Notes: generated by a model from the letters alone, not told the origin. A stretch of 64,000 nucleotides of DNA from Bacteroidales bacterium (GCA_028704385.1 JAQVLA010000003.1:62001-126000), one strand, 5' to 3'. Positions 9,031-18,740 are shown, counted from the first letter of the stretch. Numbers and translations are program-made.

Positions 9031-10410
9031 TTAATCACCACTACCAAAGAACCTAAATAAGCCCAAACCATGCATAAAAACAAAAGCGATAGCCACCGGT
9101 GCTAAAAACTTCACTATGAACAAATACAGATAACGAAACCCGGCTTTTAGGTTTCCCTGATTTGAAATTTCAGCAAATACTTTTTCTTTAGAGAGGTGCC
9201 ACCCCACAAAGATCACGATAAGCAATCCCCCCAGAGGCAAGATAATATTAGCCGAAATCATTTCGAGCAAATCAAACAGGTTTTTGTCACCTACACTAAT
9301 CCCTGACCAGGGACCCTGACTCATGGTACATGCCACACCCAACACAGCTATGGAAGATGCAGCCAGGAGGGTGGCCTTTTTGCGACCTAAACTGAGCTCT
9401 TCGGACAGATAAGCCGTTACCACTTCGAGCACAGATATGGTAGAAGTGAGTGCAGCAATAGATAATAGCAGGAAAAAGATCAAGGCAAAGAAATATCCAC
9501 CAGTCATTTGTTCAAAAATCAGTGGCAGTGCGATGAAAACCAGACCTGTACCCGATTCCGGAGCTATCCCAAAAGCAAAAACTGCCGGGAAAATGGCTAC
9601 ACCTGCTAAGATAGCAATCAAGGTGTCAGCAGCCGAAACCGACAAGGCAGTATTACCAAGTTTCACATTCTTGCCGATATAAGATCCATAAGTTATCAGG
9701 GTACCCATGCCTATCGAAAGGGAAAAGAACGACTGGCCCAGGGCTTCCAGAACAACTGCACCTGTTATTTTACTGAAGTCGGGTTTAAACAAAAACAACA
9801 AACCTTCTCCGGCTCCAGGCAATGTTATACTTCTGATTCCCAATATTATAATTATCAATAACAATAAAGGCATCAATATTTTGCTGTATTTTTCAATACC
9901 ATTTCGTATTCCCCGATAAACAATAAAAGCTGTTAAAAACATAAATATATTTTGCCAAATCAATGGCCTCAATCCGCTTGTCCTGAAGCTTTCGAAACTC
10001 ATGGCCAGGTTTTCAGCTGTTTTGGTTTTAAAACTATCTGTAATGGCCAGGTATAAATATTCGAGTGTCCATCCGGAAACGGTGGTATAAAAAGCCAGGA
10101 TGGAAAAAGCGGCGATGATACCCAGAAATCCGGTAAGCGGCCATAATGTTTTTGGGGCCAGGCTATTAAATGCACCAACCGGATTGCGCTGCGCACTTCG
10201 TCCAATCACAAACTCCGATATCATCACCGGAACTCCGATCAGGATAATAAAACCGATATAAACCATCAGAAAAGCACCACCCCCGTTCTCACCAGCCACA
10301 TAAGGGAAACGCCAGATATTACCCAGCCCGATTGCCGAACCGGCAGCAGCTGCAATTACCCCGAGACGTGAGCCAAAACTATCACGGGGCGTTTTCACGT
10401 TGATTGCCAT
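9031..10410 (-). CDS. Sodium-dependent transporter of the neurotransmitter:sodium symporter (SNF) family
   Basis: This 459-residue inner membrane symporter has about 11-12 transmembrane segments. The family signature is clear at the N-terminus: SRLGVIAAAAGSAIGLGNIW then RFPYVAGENGGGAF, the unwound helix 1 that binds Na+ and substrate in LeuT-type transporters. Bacterial members import amino acids with Na+; the substrate cannot be read from sequence. The start ATG 10408-10410 is preceded by a 97-base spacer with no exact promoter match. The stop lies 20 bases upstream of the HhH gene. Confidence 0.9.
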   Translation of the reverse strand: MAINVKTPRDSFGSRLGVIAAAAGSAIGLGNIWRFPYVAGENGGGAFLMVYIGFIILIGVPVMISEFVIGRSAQRNPVGAFNSLAPKTLWPLTGFLGIIAAFSILAFYTTVSGWTLEYLYLAITDSFKTKTAENLAMSFESFRTSGLRPLIWQNIFMFLTAFIVYRGIRNGIEKYSKILMPLLLLIIIILGIRSITLPGAGEGLLFLFKPDFSKITGAVVLEALGQSFFSLSIGMGTLITYGSYIGKNVKLGNTALSVSAADTLIAILAGVAIFPAVFAFGIAPESGTGLVFIALPLIFEQMTGGYFFALIFFLLLSIAALTSTISVLEVVTAYLSEELSLGRKKATLLAASSIAVLGVACTMSQGPWSGISVGDKNLFDLLEMISANIILPLGGLLIVIFVGWHLSKEKVFAEISNQGNLKAGFRYLYLFIVKFLAPVAIAFVFMHGLGLFRFFGSGD

Positions 10411-10507
10411 TTGATAAAATTTTCAGTTATGGTAAAATGATTGCAATGATATAAAATCAAGATTAAAAGACAAAATAAACGTTCATGATTATTGGCGAAA
10501 GCTAAAT

Positions 10508-11755
10508 TTACTCGTATCTCAAAGAATCGACAGGATTGAGTGAAGCTGCCTTGTTAGCTGGTAATATACCCGAAATGAGTGCCACTACAAAACACAAGAT
10601 TACAGCAACGATTATCCACAACCAGGGTATGATAAACGAGCTTCCAATCAACACTGACATTATATTCCCGATGCCAATCCCTGCAGCAATTCCCAGCAAT
10701 CCTCCAATTTGTGCTATAACGACAGCTTCAGCCAGAAATTGATTGCGAATGGTTTTACTTGTTGCACCAACGGCTTTTCTGATGCCAATTTCGCGGGTTC
10801 GTTCTGTTACACTAACCAGCATGATGTTCATCAATCCGATGGCTGCACCAAAAAGTGTGATCAAACCAATAAAAGTAGCTCCCAACCTGATCTGTCCGGT
10901 AAGGTTTAACAACATATTGGCGACATTATCACTTTTAACAATGCTAAACGAATTATCCTCTCCAATCTTATCACCACGTATCACCCTGAATATTCCGGTT
11001 GCCTCCCCAATCACAGCATCCATTATTTCGGGTTTATCTACCCGAACGCTTATTCCATAATTCATATTAGGACGCGAAAAATACTGCCGTACATTATTCA
11101 CGGGCATCAGGCAGTTCATGTCGCCGCTAAAGCCCATGCTGGAACCCTTTTCTTTCATCACGCCCACTACCTTGTATCGCCCCGGCCCAACAGTTATCAC
11201 CTTTCCGACAGGATCTTCCCCTCCTTTGAAAAGACTTTTAACAATACCCGCGCCCACTACCACCACATGTGCCCCTGTATAAACTTCGTGTGAACTTATG
11301 TTACGTCCAAATTCAATTTCAAATCCGGAATTATAAATATAGTTTTCATCAATACCTACTACCTGAATATTTGGATTGGTCTTTTCGTTTCCATATTTCA
11401 GTGTTGCTATTCCGGTACCATTGGTTGACATACTTGTTGAAACAGGCAGGTTAAACTGTTCTTTAAAAGCCAAAGCTTCACGATACGAAATATACTTATT
11501 TGCTTTGGGGCGTGTGCTGCTGCCCCCCATGTGTACCACCATATCCCTGTTGCGGATATTAAACGTATTAGATCCCATCATAGAGAAATTCTCAGTCAGG
11601 TAATATTTCATACTGTCAATTGCAGTTAAAATACCCACCAACGCCATGATCCCGAAGGCTATAATGGCAACTGTGAGCGCTGTTCGAAGGGAATGACTCC
11701 GGATTGATTCAATTGAAACCCGCAGGTTTTCGGCGATGAGTTTACGCGAGTCCAT
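10508..11755 (-). CDS. MacB-like ABC transporter permease (FtsX/MacB_PCD family)
   Basis: This 415-residue permease has the MacB layout: one N-terminal transmembrane helix (about 25-45), a large periplasmic MacB-type core (about 50-260), and three C-terminal helices forming the FtsX domain. That domain includes the conserved RTREIGIRKAVGATSKTI loop. Such permeases work with a separate ATPase in mechanotransmission or lipoprotein/peptide export. No ATPase gene is adjacent; the nearest are the ftsE-like gene at 23.9 kb and nosF, neither likely a partner. It starts 12 bases after upp and may share its transcript. Confidence 0.87.
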   Translation of the reverse strand: MDSRKLIAENLRVSIESIRSHSLRTALTVAIIAFGIMALVGILTAIDSMKYYLTENFSMMGSNTFNIRNRDMVVHMGGSSTRPKANKYISYREALAFKEQFNLPVSTSMSTNGTGIATLKYGNEKTNPNIQVVGIDENYIYNSGFEIEFGRNISSHEVYTGAHVVVVGAGIVKSLFKGGEDPVGKVITVGPGRYKVVGVMKEKGSSMGFSGDMNCLMPVNNVRQYFSRPNMNYGISVRVDKPEIMDAVIGEATGIFRVIRGDKIGEDNSFSIVKSDNVANMLLNLTGQIRLGATFIGLITLFGAAIGLMNIMLVSVTERTREIGIRKAVGATSKTIRNQFLAEAVVIAQIGGLLGIAAGIGIGNIMSVLIGSSFIIPWLWIIVAVILCFVVALISGILPANKAASLNPVDSLRYE

Positions 11756-11767
11756 TTTGTACCGTTA

Positions 11768-12424
11768 TTAATCTTTCTCGCCAAAAGCCAGGTCACCTGC
11801 ATCACCCAGCCCTGGAACGATGTATGCTTGTGCAGTTAGCTCGTCATCAATGCCGCCAACCCAAACTGTTAGGTTATGAAGCGATAGGTTCCGTTTTATG
11901 TACTCCAACCCTTCCGAACTGGCCAAAACCGATACGATGTGCAATGCTTTAGGCATCCCGCTGGCAAGCAGGCTTTTCATTGTTTTTACAATGGAAGCTC
12001 CGGTGGCAAGCATCGGATCAGAGAGTACCAGGATTTTGTCTCCAATCGAAGGACTTGAAACATACTCCACACGAATGGTGAAATCCTCATTCTTATCGTA
12101 TTTGCGGTAGGCAGTGATGAAAGCACTATCGGCCCTGTCGAAATAATTGAGCAAGCCCTGATGAAGTGGCAAACCTGCACGCAGGATTGTGGCCAGTAAA
12201 GGCTGTTCAACGAGTTGATTAACAGTGGCAACACCAAGCGGAGTAGTAACATCATGCGGCTGGTAATCCAACACTTTACTTATTTCGTAGGCAAAAATTT
12301 CGCCAATACGTTCCAGATTGCGTCTGAAACGCATTCTGTCCTGTTGGATTTCGGTGCTTCTCAGTTCGGCGATGAAATGATTGAAAATGGAATTCGATTC
12401 TCCAATATTGATGATGGTAGTCAT
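11768..12424 (-). CDS. upp: Uracil phosphoribosyltransferase
   Basis: This 218-residue enzyme of pyrimidine salvage makes UMP from uracil and PRPP. The PRPP-binding loop LSDPMLATGAS (about 134-144) and the uracil-binding C-terminus YIVPGLGDAGDLAFG are both intact. ATG at 12424 is preferred over TTG at 12445, because that TTG is the last three bases of a promoter element (12443-12450) and so cannot lie well inside the transcript. The downstream MacB-like permease is on the same strand at 12 bases. Confidence 0.93.
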   Translation of the reverse strand: MTTIINIGESNSIFNHFIAELRSTEIQQDRMRFRRNLERIGEIFAYEISKVLDYQPHDVTTPLGVATVNQLVEQPLLATILRAGLPLHQGLLNYFDRADSAFITAYRKYDKNEDFTIRVEYVSSPSIGDKILVLSDPMLATGASIVKTMKSLLASGMPKALHIVSVLASSEGLEYIKRNLSLHNLTVWVGGIDDELTAQAYIVPGLGDAGDLAFGEKD

Positions 12425-12442
12425 AGCAGGAATGTTAAGGAG

Positions 12443-12450
12443 CAAAAATA
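12443..12450 (-). promoter_or_regulatory. -7 promoter element TATTTTTG of upp
   Basis: TATTTTTG on the minus strand matches TAnnTTTG and ends 18 bases before the ATG at 12424. It overlaps an apparent TTG start, which supports the shorter gene model. Confidence 0.6.
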
Positions 12451-12487
12451 ACCATTAAAATGCAGAATCAAAAAGCTTTCAAAAAAA

Positions 12488-13417
12488 TCAATGTCGTTTC
12501 ACTATTCTTAAGGCCAATCTCCCAAGTAATGGTAATCGGTTGATTTTAATTCCAGGATAATAAGTCTCCTTACTCCCAAAACCTTTGTAAAATCGCGCCA
12601 AACCCGGCTGGTCTGATCCTTCAAAATCAAAAACCAACTGACCCGGGCAATGCATTTTTATCACTTCATCTATCAAAAAACTTAGTGCGTGATTGGTTTT
12701 GGCCTCCTGGCTGGTACCCGAAAACAGAAAAACAAGCTTACCATGGCTGCGCATAAATATGGCACCGGCACACAATTCGTTAGGCTTGCTATACACCCCA
12801 AAAACTCCTGCTTGTCCGCGATAGATTCCAGTATAGGCAAGCTGTTTTAACCTGTTATATTCCAAGTCGTTCCAATGGCTGATCGTACGACCGCGATTGG
12901 CTCTGAACAAAGCTATCACATTTTCGGGGTTCACGTTTTTAACCAGTTGCAGCTTGGCCTGTTCGGCTTTTTTCAGGTTTCGTTTGGTGTTGGAACTGTA
13001 GTTTTTGTAAATACGATCGTAGTTGTTTATTAGGTCCAGTTCGTGATTGCGGTGCCAGCTGAGTCCTTTGTTTTGCTCTCCGGGTTTGTTATGTGTGTTA
13101 AGTCGTATCTCGGCAAAACGAAATTTAGCAGGTATGGCTTCCAGAAAGTCATCGATGATATCAGGGTTTAAAAGTGTGCGGGAATAAATTCCGAGCTGCT
13201 GTGCAAAAAAGGGCTGAAATAAATAACTCAGGCCAAATTTTCTTTTTCCGGTAAGCGGAAAAACGCGTTCATAATCATTTTCGACAAGGGCATGCCATTC
13301 CGGATGAACAATATCCAGGTACCATGACCAGGCATAGATATTTCCATTGAAACTCTGTTTGATACAGCTGTCCCATTTCACTTTGTCTATTTCGTCCTGT
13401 TTTAGGTATCGGATCAT
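12488..13417 (-). CDS. FemAB/BioF2-like GNAT acyltransferase
   Basis: This 309-residue soluble protein resembles the FemAB-like / BioF2-like acetyltransferase group. The central part has the pattern KNYSSNTKRNLKKAEQAKLQ, typical of the N-terminal subdomain of these proteins. The C-terminal part reads LVFDFEGSDQPGLARFYKGF then GSKETYYP, the usual end of the second GNAT fold. Members transfer amino acids or acyl groups to peptidoglycan or surface polysaccharide. It is 11 bases downstream of a polysaccharide deacetylase gene, which suggests a shared role in cell surface glycan modification. The substrate is unknown. Confidence 0.75.
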   Translation of the reverse strand: MIRYLKQDEIDKVKWDSCIKQSFNGNIYAWSWYLDIVHPEWHALVENDYERVFPLTGKRKFGLSYLFQPFFAQQLGIYSRTLLNPDIIDDFLEAIPAKFRFAEIRLNTHNKPGEQNKGLSWHRNHELDLINNYDRIYKNYSSNTKRNLKKAEQAKLQLVKNVNPENVIALFRANRGRTISHWNDLEYNRLKQLAYTGIYRGQAGVFGVYSKPNELCAGAIFMRSHGKLVFLFSGTSQEAKTNHALSFLIDEVIKMHCPGQLVFDFEGSDQPGLARFYKGFGSKETYYPGIKINRLPLLGRLALRIVKRH

Positions 13418-13428
13418 GAAAAATGGTG

Positions 13429-14745
13429 TTAAGGCAGGGCACTTTCTACCAGATTTTGATATACTTTTCGCCAGCCTGTCCAGCGTTTTTGATCGCTGAG
13501 AGTTTCGTTGTGCCAGAGCAAAATAAATTTCCCGTTCACGGCTTTAACGCTGTTGATCAGGTCCTCAGCCTTGCTAACCGCTTCCTCTGCATCCAATTGC
13601 ATATAGTCGCGCAAGGTGCCATCCATCACGGCAAAAGGATGTATGCGCAGTGCTGTTTTTACCTCGTGATCCAGATCATAAAAATAAAAGTCATCGGCAA
13701 TGCCGGCTCTAAAACCGGGCATCGCAGCATATCCCATAGTATAATCATTTAGAATATTATGCTCAATCAGGTTTTGATAAGTCTCTGGCAAACTCATTCG
13801 CAAAAAATGCTGGCGGCTGCAACTCACTTCGCGATTCAGGATGGCACTCAACTGGTTCAGCTCATGCTTGAGCAATTGCTTATTTGAGTAAGAGGCATAA
13901 GACGGATGAATGCCAATATCGGCATAGTCGCCAAGATATTTGATCAATTGTTGAAAATGCCGGTTTCGAACGCTGATGTTCTTATCATTATGTCCGTACG
14001 CGGCAAACAGGATAAAATATACAGGCCGTAACTTATACTGCTGTTGTAAGCTAAGCTGCAAGTGGAAGGTATCGAAAGGATCGTTGGCTTTACCTCTTAA
14101 TACAGCAGTCCGGCTTTTCATCTCACTAAAGTCAGCTTTCACCAGGTCTTTCATATAAGCACCCATCGTCCTGATCAATCCTTTGTGCTGATAAGCCCAG
14201 GCAGCATCAATATCGTAAGTTGGAATAAACCGGTACGATTTTCGACGGATTTCTATACCCGGAAAAACCTCTTTAAGCCGCTTTTCGAGCTGAATGATCC
14301 ACAGATTTACAATTGGTTTATCCAACACCTTTAATTCGAAAAGTACAGAGGAAGCCGCATCAAATCGTCCGTGCTGATCACGTACAAAAGGAAGATATTC
14401 TTCATAGCGGCTAACAAGATAAAATACAGCGGCCAACACATCAAAAGGCAGGATCGACTTTTTGTTATAAATCGGGAAAAAGGCCTTAACACCTTCATAA
14501 TCAAATGCTTTAAGTTCAAGGCTATTTATCTCGCGTTCGAATAATAAGGAAACATTCTGCAAAAAAGCACCCTTCCCCGGAGCCTGAGTACCATAAGCCA
14601 GTGCAGCACCTTCCCACAACAGATAACGAGCCATATCCGTGGTTAATTCGTAATCAATCCCAAGTTGTTCTGTCAGCACTAAATCGAGCGTATAGCGCAA
14701 ACGGTTTGTGATCCTGGATGAATGAATTAATAGCTGAGGTTTCAT
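13429..14745 (-). CDS. Polysaccharide deacetylase family protein with DUF7033-like N-terminus
   Basis: This 438-residue protein has an N-terminal half (about 1-165) of the DUF7033 type and a C-terminal deacetylase-like fold. Visible elements are IPTYDIDAAW (the DD metal motif region, about 188-197), DIGIHPSYAS (the HxxxS-type metal histidine motif) and KFILLWHNE near the end. It would remove acetyl or similar groups from a cell-surface polysaccharide. A promoter element lies at 14764-14771. The FemAB-like gene follows at 11 bases, so the two form an operon. No signal peptide is seen, which suggests a cytoplasmic substrate or one handled before export. Confidence 0.8.
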   Translation of the reverse strand: MKPQLLIHSSRITNRLRYTLDLVLTEQLGIDYELTTDMARYLLWEGAALAYGTQAPGKGAFLQNVSLLFEREINSLELKAFDYEGVKAFFPIYNKKSILPFDVLAAVFYLVSRYEEYLPFVRDQHGRFDAASSVLFELKVLDKPIVNLWIIQLEKRLKEVFPGIEIRRKSYRFIPTYDIDAAWAYQHKGLIRTMGAYMKDLVKADFSEMKSRTAVLRGKANDPFDTFHLQLSLQQQYKLRPVYFILFAAYGHNDKNISVRNRHFQQLIKYLGDYADIGIHPSYASYSNKQLLKHELNQLSAILNREVSCSRQHFLRMSLPETYQNLIEHNILNDYTMGYAAMPGFRAGIADDFYFYDLDHEVKTALRIHPFAVMDGTLRDYMQLDAEEAVSKAEDLINSVKAVNGKFILLWHNETLSDQKRWTGWRKVYQNLVESALP

Positions 14746-14763
14746 AAGCTCGTATTGGCTTCA

Positions 14764-14771
14764 CAAAAGTA
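14764..14771 (-). promoter_or_regulatory. -7 promoter element TACTTTTG of the polysaccharide deacetylase operon
   Basis: TACTTTTG on the minus strand matches TAnnTTTG and ends 18 bases before the ATG at 14745. The rest of the 270-base gap up to purB holds the purB promoter and no other clear feature. Confidence 0.6.
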
Positions 14772-14989
14772 AATGAAATTTTGGGAAGACCTTATTGGCC
14801 GGACAATATTGTATGCTGCCGGACTGAATTAATCCTTTAGTAATCATTACCAAAAGTGTTACATAATAATTTTTATTCCTTCTCATTTGCCAACGGGCCT
14901 AAGTAAATATCGTGTTCATAAATTAAGCTTCATTAAAATACAATTTCCGTTGCCTGAATTTACTATTTCAAGCACCTGAAATTATTGCG

Positions 14990-14997
14990 TATTTTTG
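14990..14997 (+). promoter_or_regulatory. -7 promoter element TATTTTTG of purB
   Basis: TATTTTTG matches TAnnTTTG and ends 18 bases before the ATG at 15016. Its last bases form the apparent TTG start at 14995, which is therefore not used. Confidence 0.6.
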
Positions 14998-15015
14998 CCC
15001 TTTAAATGCATACTT

Positions 15016-16380
15016 ATGGAATTGTCAGCTCTCACTGCCATCTCACCTGTGGATGGACGTTACAGAAACAAAACGTCAGCCTTCTCAGAATATTTTTCTG
15101 AATATGCCCTCATTCGTTATCGTGTAATGGTTGAAGTGAATTATTTTATTGCGCTTTGTGAAATACCCTTACCTCAGTTGAAAAATTTCAAGAAAGAAGA
15201 TTTTGATCTGCTTCATGCACTCTATGAAGAGTTTACAGTGGAAGATGCAGAAGAAATAAAAACCATCGAACTGGAAACCAATCACGATGTTAAGGCTGTT
15301 GAGTATTTTCTGAAAAGACGATTTGATGATTATGGATGGGAGCAATACAAGGAATTTATTCATTTCGGACTTACGTCTCAGGACATCAATAACGTAGCAT
15401 TGCCCCTTTCCATTCGCGACGCACACAGGCTTGAGCTGATGCCAGCATTGGAAAGTCTTTTAAATCATATTATCAAACTTGCTTACGAATGGGCTGATAT
15501 TAGCATGTTGGCCCGCACACACGGACAGCCAGCCAGCCCAACAAAACTTGGAAAAGAGTTTTATGTTTTTGCCGAACGACTCGAAAATCAAATAGAATTG
15601 TTAAAAAGCATCCCCTTTTCAGCTAAATTTGGAGGTGCCACAGGCAACTTTAATGCCCATCATATTGCTTTTCCCTCGATTGACTGGGAGCAGTTTGCCT
15701 GTAACTTAATAACAAAAACACTTGAATTACATCGTCAGCGAACTACCACACAAATAGAACATTACGACTATCTGGCAGCCTATTTTGATGCCCTCAAACG
15801 CATCAACACCATTTTGCTCGATCTGAGCCGCGATATCTGGCTGTATATTTCGATGGATTATTTCAAACAAAAAATCAAAGCCGGCGAAGTAGGATCTTCG
15901 GCTATGCCGCACAAGGTGAATCCAATTGATTTTGAAAATGCTGAAGGAAACCTTGGAATTGCCAATGCCCTCTATGAACATTTGAGTGCAAAGCTTCCTG
16001 TGAGCCGCCTGCAGCGCGATTTGACCGACTCAACAGTAACACGTAATGTTGGTGTTCCACTGGCCCATACCCTGATTGCCCTAAACGCAATAGAAAAAGG
16101 ACTGAATAAACTGCTTCTCAACAAAGACAAAATTGCGGCTGATCTGGAACAGAATATCCTTGTTGTTGCCGAAGGCATACAAACCATCTTGCGCCGGGAA
16201 GGTATTGCAGGTGCCTATGAAATGTTAAAAGAACTGACGCGAACAAATCAAAAGATTGATCTGAAAATAATTTATGATTTCATCGAAACACTACCTGTTT
16301 CAGATGATGTTAAAGCTGAAATGCATGGCATCACTCCTGAGACCTATACCGGGATCAACCTCTTAAGACAGGATTCATGA
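15016..16380 (+). CDS. purB: Adenylosuccinate lyase
   Basis: This 454-residue enzyme of the fumarase/aspartase superfamily cleaves SAICAR and adenylosuccinate to release fumarate in purine synthesis. The signature loop SSAMPHKVNP (about 294-303, with the catalytic serine) is intact. So are the other conserved blocks FGLTSQDINN (about 117-126) and RTHGQPASPTKLGKEF. The N-terminus LSALTAISPVDGRY is the usual start of PurB. ATG 15016 is used because the only upstream option, TTG 14995, lies inside the promoter element. The stop overlaps the start of the ABC exporter gene by four bases (ATGA). Confidence 0.95.
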   Translation: MELSALTAISPVDGRYRNKTSAFSEYFSEYALIRYRVMVEVNYFIALCEIPLPQLKNFKKEDFDLLHALYEEFTVEDAEEIKTIELETNHDVKAVEYFLKRRFDDYGWEQYKEFIHFGLTSQDINNVALPLSIRDAHRLELMPALESLLNHIIKLAYEWADISMLARTHGQPASPTKLGKEFYVFAERLENQIELLKSIPFSAKFGGATGNFNAHHIAFPSIDWEQFACNLITKTLELHRQRTTTQIEHYDYLAAYFDALKRINTILLDLSRDIWLYISMDYFKQKIKAGEVGSSAMPHKVNPIDFENAEGNLGIANALYEHLSAKLPVSRLQRDLTDSTVTRNVGVPLAHTLIALNAIEKGLNKLLLNKDKIAADLEQNILVVAEGIQTILRREGIAGAYEMLKELTRTNQKIDLKIIYDFIETLPVSDDVKAEMHGITPETYTGINLLRQDS

Positions 16381-18197
16381 AGAAATTTTATCGCGTACTG
16401 GCGTATCTAAAGCCCTACTGGGGATATGCATTGCTAAATGTATTTTTCAACCTGCTTACCATAGTATTTTCCTTGTTTTCGATGACACTTTTGGTTCCTT
16501 TCCTGAACCTGTTATTTGGAACAGATACTTTGGTAACCCAAAAACCTGAGTTTGCATTCAATGCCGACAGCATCATTCAAACGTTGAATTATTACATCAG
16601 CCAGATTATCATCACCGAAGGCCAGTATAAAGCACTTATTTTCATCTGTATAATCCTGATTGTGGCCTTTTTCCTGCGCAACCTCACCCGCTTTTTTGCA
16701 ATGTTTTATATGGCTAATGTTCGAATAGGTGCAGTAAAAGATCTCAGAAACAGCATTTACCAAAAAATCCTTATCCTGCCACTTTCGTTTTACAATAAAC
16801 AACGCAAAGGAGATATCATATCCAGGGTGACGACAGATGTCCAGGAAGTGGAATATTCGATCATGAATTACCTGGAAATGATTGTGCGCGATCCGATTAC
16901 AATTCTGGTTTATATTGCCTTCATGTTCAGTGTAAGCCCTCAACTTACACTTTTTGTGCTGATACTTCTGCCCTTAACGGGTTTTTTAATCGGCCGGATA
17001 GGAAAAAGCCTGCGCAAAAGTTCAAAAATTGGTCAGGCACGGATGGCCGGGATGTTATCAATAATCGAAGAAACAATCAGCGGACTTAGAATTATCAAAG
17101 CTTTTGGAGCAATAAATTATTCCAACACAAGATTTAAAGATCAGAACAGCCTGTTTTCGAAGTTGATGATAAGTATTTATCGCCGTCGCGACCTTAGCTC
17201 ACCCTTAAGTGAATTTTTATCGTCAGTGGTTATTGTGATCGTTTTATGGTTTGGAGGCCGGTTGGTACTTGGAGATTCTCCTGTTATTCAGGCAGCTGAT
17301 TTTATCGTTTACATCATCGTCTTTTCGCAAATCATTCCTCCAGCAAAAACATTTGCACAAGGATTTTACAGCATCCAAAAAGGTATTGCCTCAGCCGAAC
17401 GTATTTTTGAAATACTTGATGCTGAAGAGGTGATCACCGAAAAAATGGACGCCAAAGCCATTAAGTCCTTTAACCACAGCATTAAATATCAGGATGTATG
17501 GTTTGCCTACGACAAAGAACCTGTTCTGAAAAATATTAACCTTGAAATCGGAAAAGGAAAACTCATTGCCCTGGTTGGTGAGTCGGGAGGGGGAAAATCA
17601 ACCCTGGTTGACCTGCTTCCCCGCTTTTACGATGTTGTTGGTGGCCAGATATTTATTGATTCTAATGATCTTCGCGATTATAAAATTGACGACTTACGCA
17701 GCTTGATGGGAATCGTAACCCAGGAGAGCATTTTATTCAACGATACTGTTTTTAGCAATATCGCCTTTGGCGACACTAGTGCCACCCTCGAATCGGTTAT
17801 TGAAGCAGCTAAAGTGGCTAATGCCCACGAGTTTATCACACGCCTCGAAAACGGATACGACACCTATATCGGCGATCGTGGTATGAACCTAAGTGGAGGT
17901 CAGCGCCAACGGTTAAGTATAGCGCGTGCCGTACTAAAAAATCCACCCATTCTCATCCTCGATGAAGCCACTTCCTCATTGGATACCGAGTCGGAGCGAC
18001 TGGTACAGGAAGCACTCGCAAAAGTGATGAGCAGTCGAACCTCCGTTGTCATTGCACATCGGTTATCAACGATTCAACATGCTGACGAAATTATAGTCAT
18101 TGTAAAAGGCCAGATAGCCGAGCGGGGTTCACACGATCAACTGCTTGCTTCAAATGGTATTTATAAACGTTTGTATGATCTGCAGACTTTTTCGTGA
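16377..18197 (+). CDS. MsbA-like ABC exporter (fused permease and ATPase)
   Basis: This 606-residue half-transporter has six transmembrane helices (about 15-330) followed by an ATPase domain. Visible ATPase motifs are Walker A GESGGGKST (401-409), signature LSGGQRQR, Walker B ILILDEATSS and H-loop IAHRLST. The layout is that of the MsbA/LmrA family, which flips lipids or exports drugs as a homodimer. In Bacteroidota a gene like this is often a candidate for lipid A flipping, but several paralogues usually exist, so msbA is not assigned. It is translationally coupled to purB by an ATGA overlap. Confidence 0.88.
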   Translation: MKKFYRVLAYLKPYWGYALLNVFFNLLTIVFSLFSMTLLVPFLNLLFGTDTLVTQKPEFAFNADSIIQTLNYYISQIIITEGQYKALIFICIILIVAFFLRNLTRFFAMFYMANVRIGAVKDLRNSIYQKILILPLSFYNKQRKGDIISRVTTDVQEVEYSIMNYLEMIVRDPITILVYIAFMFSVSPQLTLFVLILLPLTGFLIGRIGKSLRKSSKIGQARMAGMLSIIEETISGLRIIKAFGAINYSNTRFKDQNSLFSKLMISIYRRRDLSSPLSEFLSSVVIVIVLWFGGRLVLGDSPVIQAADFIVYIIVFSQIIPPAKTFAQGFYSIQKGIASAERIFEILDAEEVITEKMDAKAIKSFNHSIKYQDVWFAYDKEPVLKNINLEIGKGKLIALVGESGGGKSTLVDLLPRFYDVVGGQIFIDSNDLRDYKIDDLRSLMGIVTQESILFNDTVFSNIAFGDTSATLESVIEAAKVANAHEFITRLENGYDTYIGDRGMNLSGGQRQRLSIARAVLKNPPILILDEATSSLDTESERLVQEALAKVMSSRTSVVIAHRLSTIQHADEIIVIVKGQIAERGSHDQLLASNGIYKRLYDLQTFS

Positions 18198-18214
18198 TTA
18201 AACATGAATTCATT

Positions 18215-18222
18215 TATTTTTG
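18215..18222 (+). promoter_or_regulatory. -7 promoter element TATTTTTG of the DUF5606 gene
   Basis: TATTTTTG matches TAnnTTTG and ends 24 bases before the ATG at 18247. Confidence 0.55.
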
Positions 18223-18246
18223 CCAAAAAATTAATACACAAACACG

Positions 18247-18699
18247 ATGGATTTAACAAAGATTGTATCAATCTCAGGAAAGCCCGGATTATACCTAATT
18301 ACCGGACAAGGAAAAAACAGTGTAGTAGTTGAGTCGCTGATTGATGGCAAACGCTTTCCTGCCTTTGCTCAGGACAGAATGAGCTCGCTTGAGGAAATCA
18401 GTATTTTTACCACATCCGAAGATAAACCTTTGAAGGATGTTTTCAAAAGTATCAGGGAAACTATTGGCGAACAGCTTGATTTTGAAGTAAAAAAGCTCTC
18501 AAACGAAGCACTCAAAGAAAAATTTGCAATTGCCCTTCCTGATTTTGACGAAGAGGCTGTGTATCCTTCCGACATTAAGAAGGTGTTCAACTGGTATCAT
18601 CTGCTGATGGAGAAAAATATGCTCGATTTTTCGGAAGAAGAAACGGAAGCTGCAGATACGGAAGCCAGTGAAGCCAAAAATGAAAAGCCGGAAGAATAA
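18247..18699 (+). CDS. DUF5606 family protein (conserved in Bacteroidota)
   Basis: This 150-residue soluble protein starts MDLTKIVSISGKPGLYLI and matches the DUF5606 family, which is conserved in Bacteroidota and has no known function. The N-terminal 45 residues look like a small beta-barrel (SH3- or KOW-like: GLYLITGQGKNSVVVESL). The middle is helical and includes the pattern LPDFDEEAVYPSDIKKVFNW. The last 30 residues are strongly acidic (SEEETEAADTEASEAKNEKP). It has its own promoter and a strong terminator, so it is a single-gene unit. Confidence 0.85.
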   Translation: MDLTKIVSISGKPGLYLITGQGKNSVVVESLIDGKRFPAFAQDRMSSLEEISIFTTSEDKPLKDVFKSIRETIGEQLDFEVKKLSNEALKEKFAIALPDFDEEAVYPSDIKKVFNWYHLLMEKNMLDFSEEETEAADTEASEAKNEKPEE

Positions 18700-18702
18700 T
18701 TG

Positions 18703-18727
18703 AAGTCCCCTTGCGGGACTTTTTTTT
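18703..18727 (+). terminator. Intrinsic terminator after the DUF5606 gene
   Basis: A perfect 7-bp stem, AAGTCCC (18703-18709) with GGGACTT (18715-18721), has a 5-base loop and is followed by a run of T. It is a textbook Rho-independent terminator and lies 3 bases before the pyrD promoter element. Confidence 0.92.
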
Positions 18728-18729
18728 AA

Positions 18730-18737
18730 TACATTTG
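18730..18737 (+). promoter_or_regulatory. -7 promoter element TACATTTG of pyrD
   Basis: TACATTTG matches TAnnTTTG and ends only 3 bases before the ATG at 18741. Transcription should start at or within a few bases of the start codon, so the mRNA may be leaderless. Confidence 0.55.
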
Positions 18738-18740
18738 AAT

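Noticed and set aside
18199-18214. Palindrome ATGAATTCAT as a regulatory site
   Set aside because: It is short, contains a common hexamer and has no second copy near other genes in the window.
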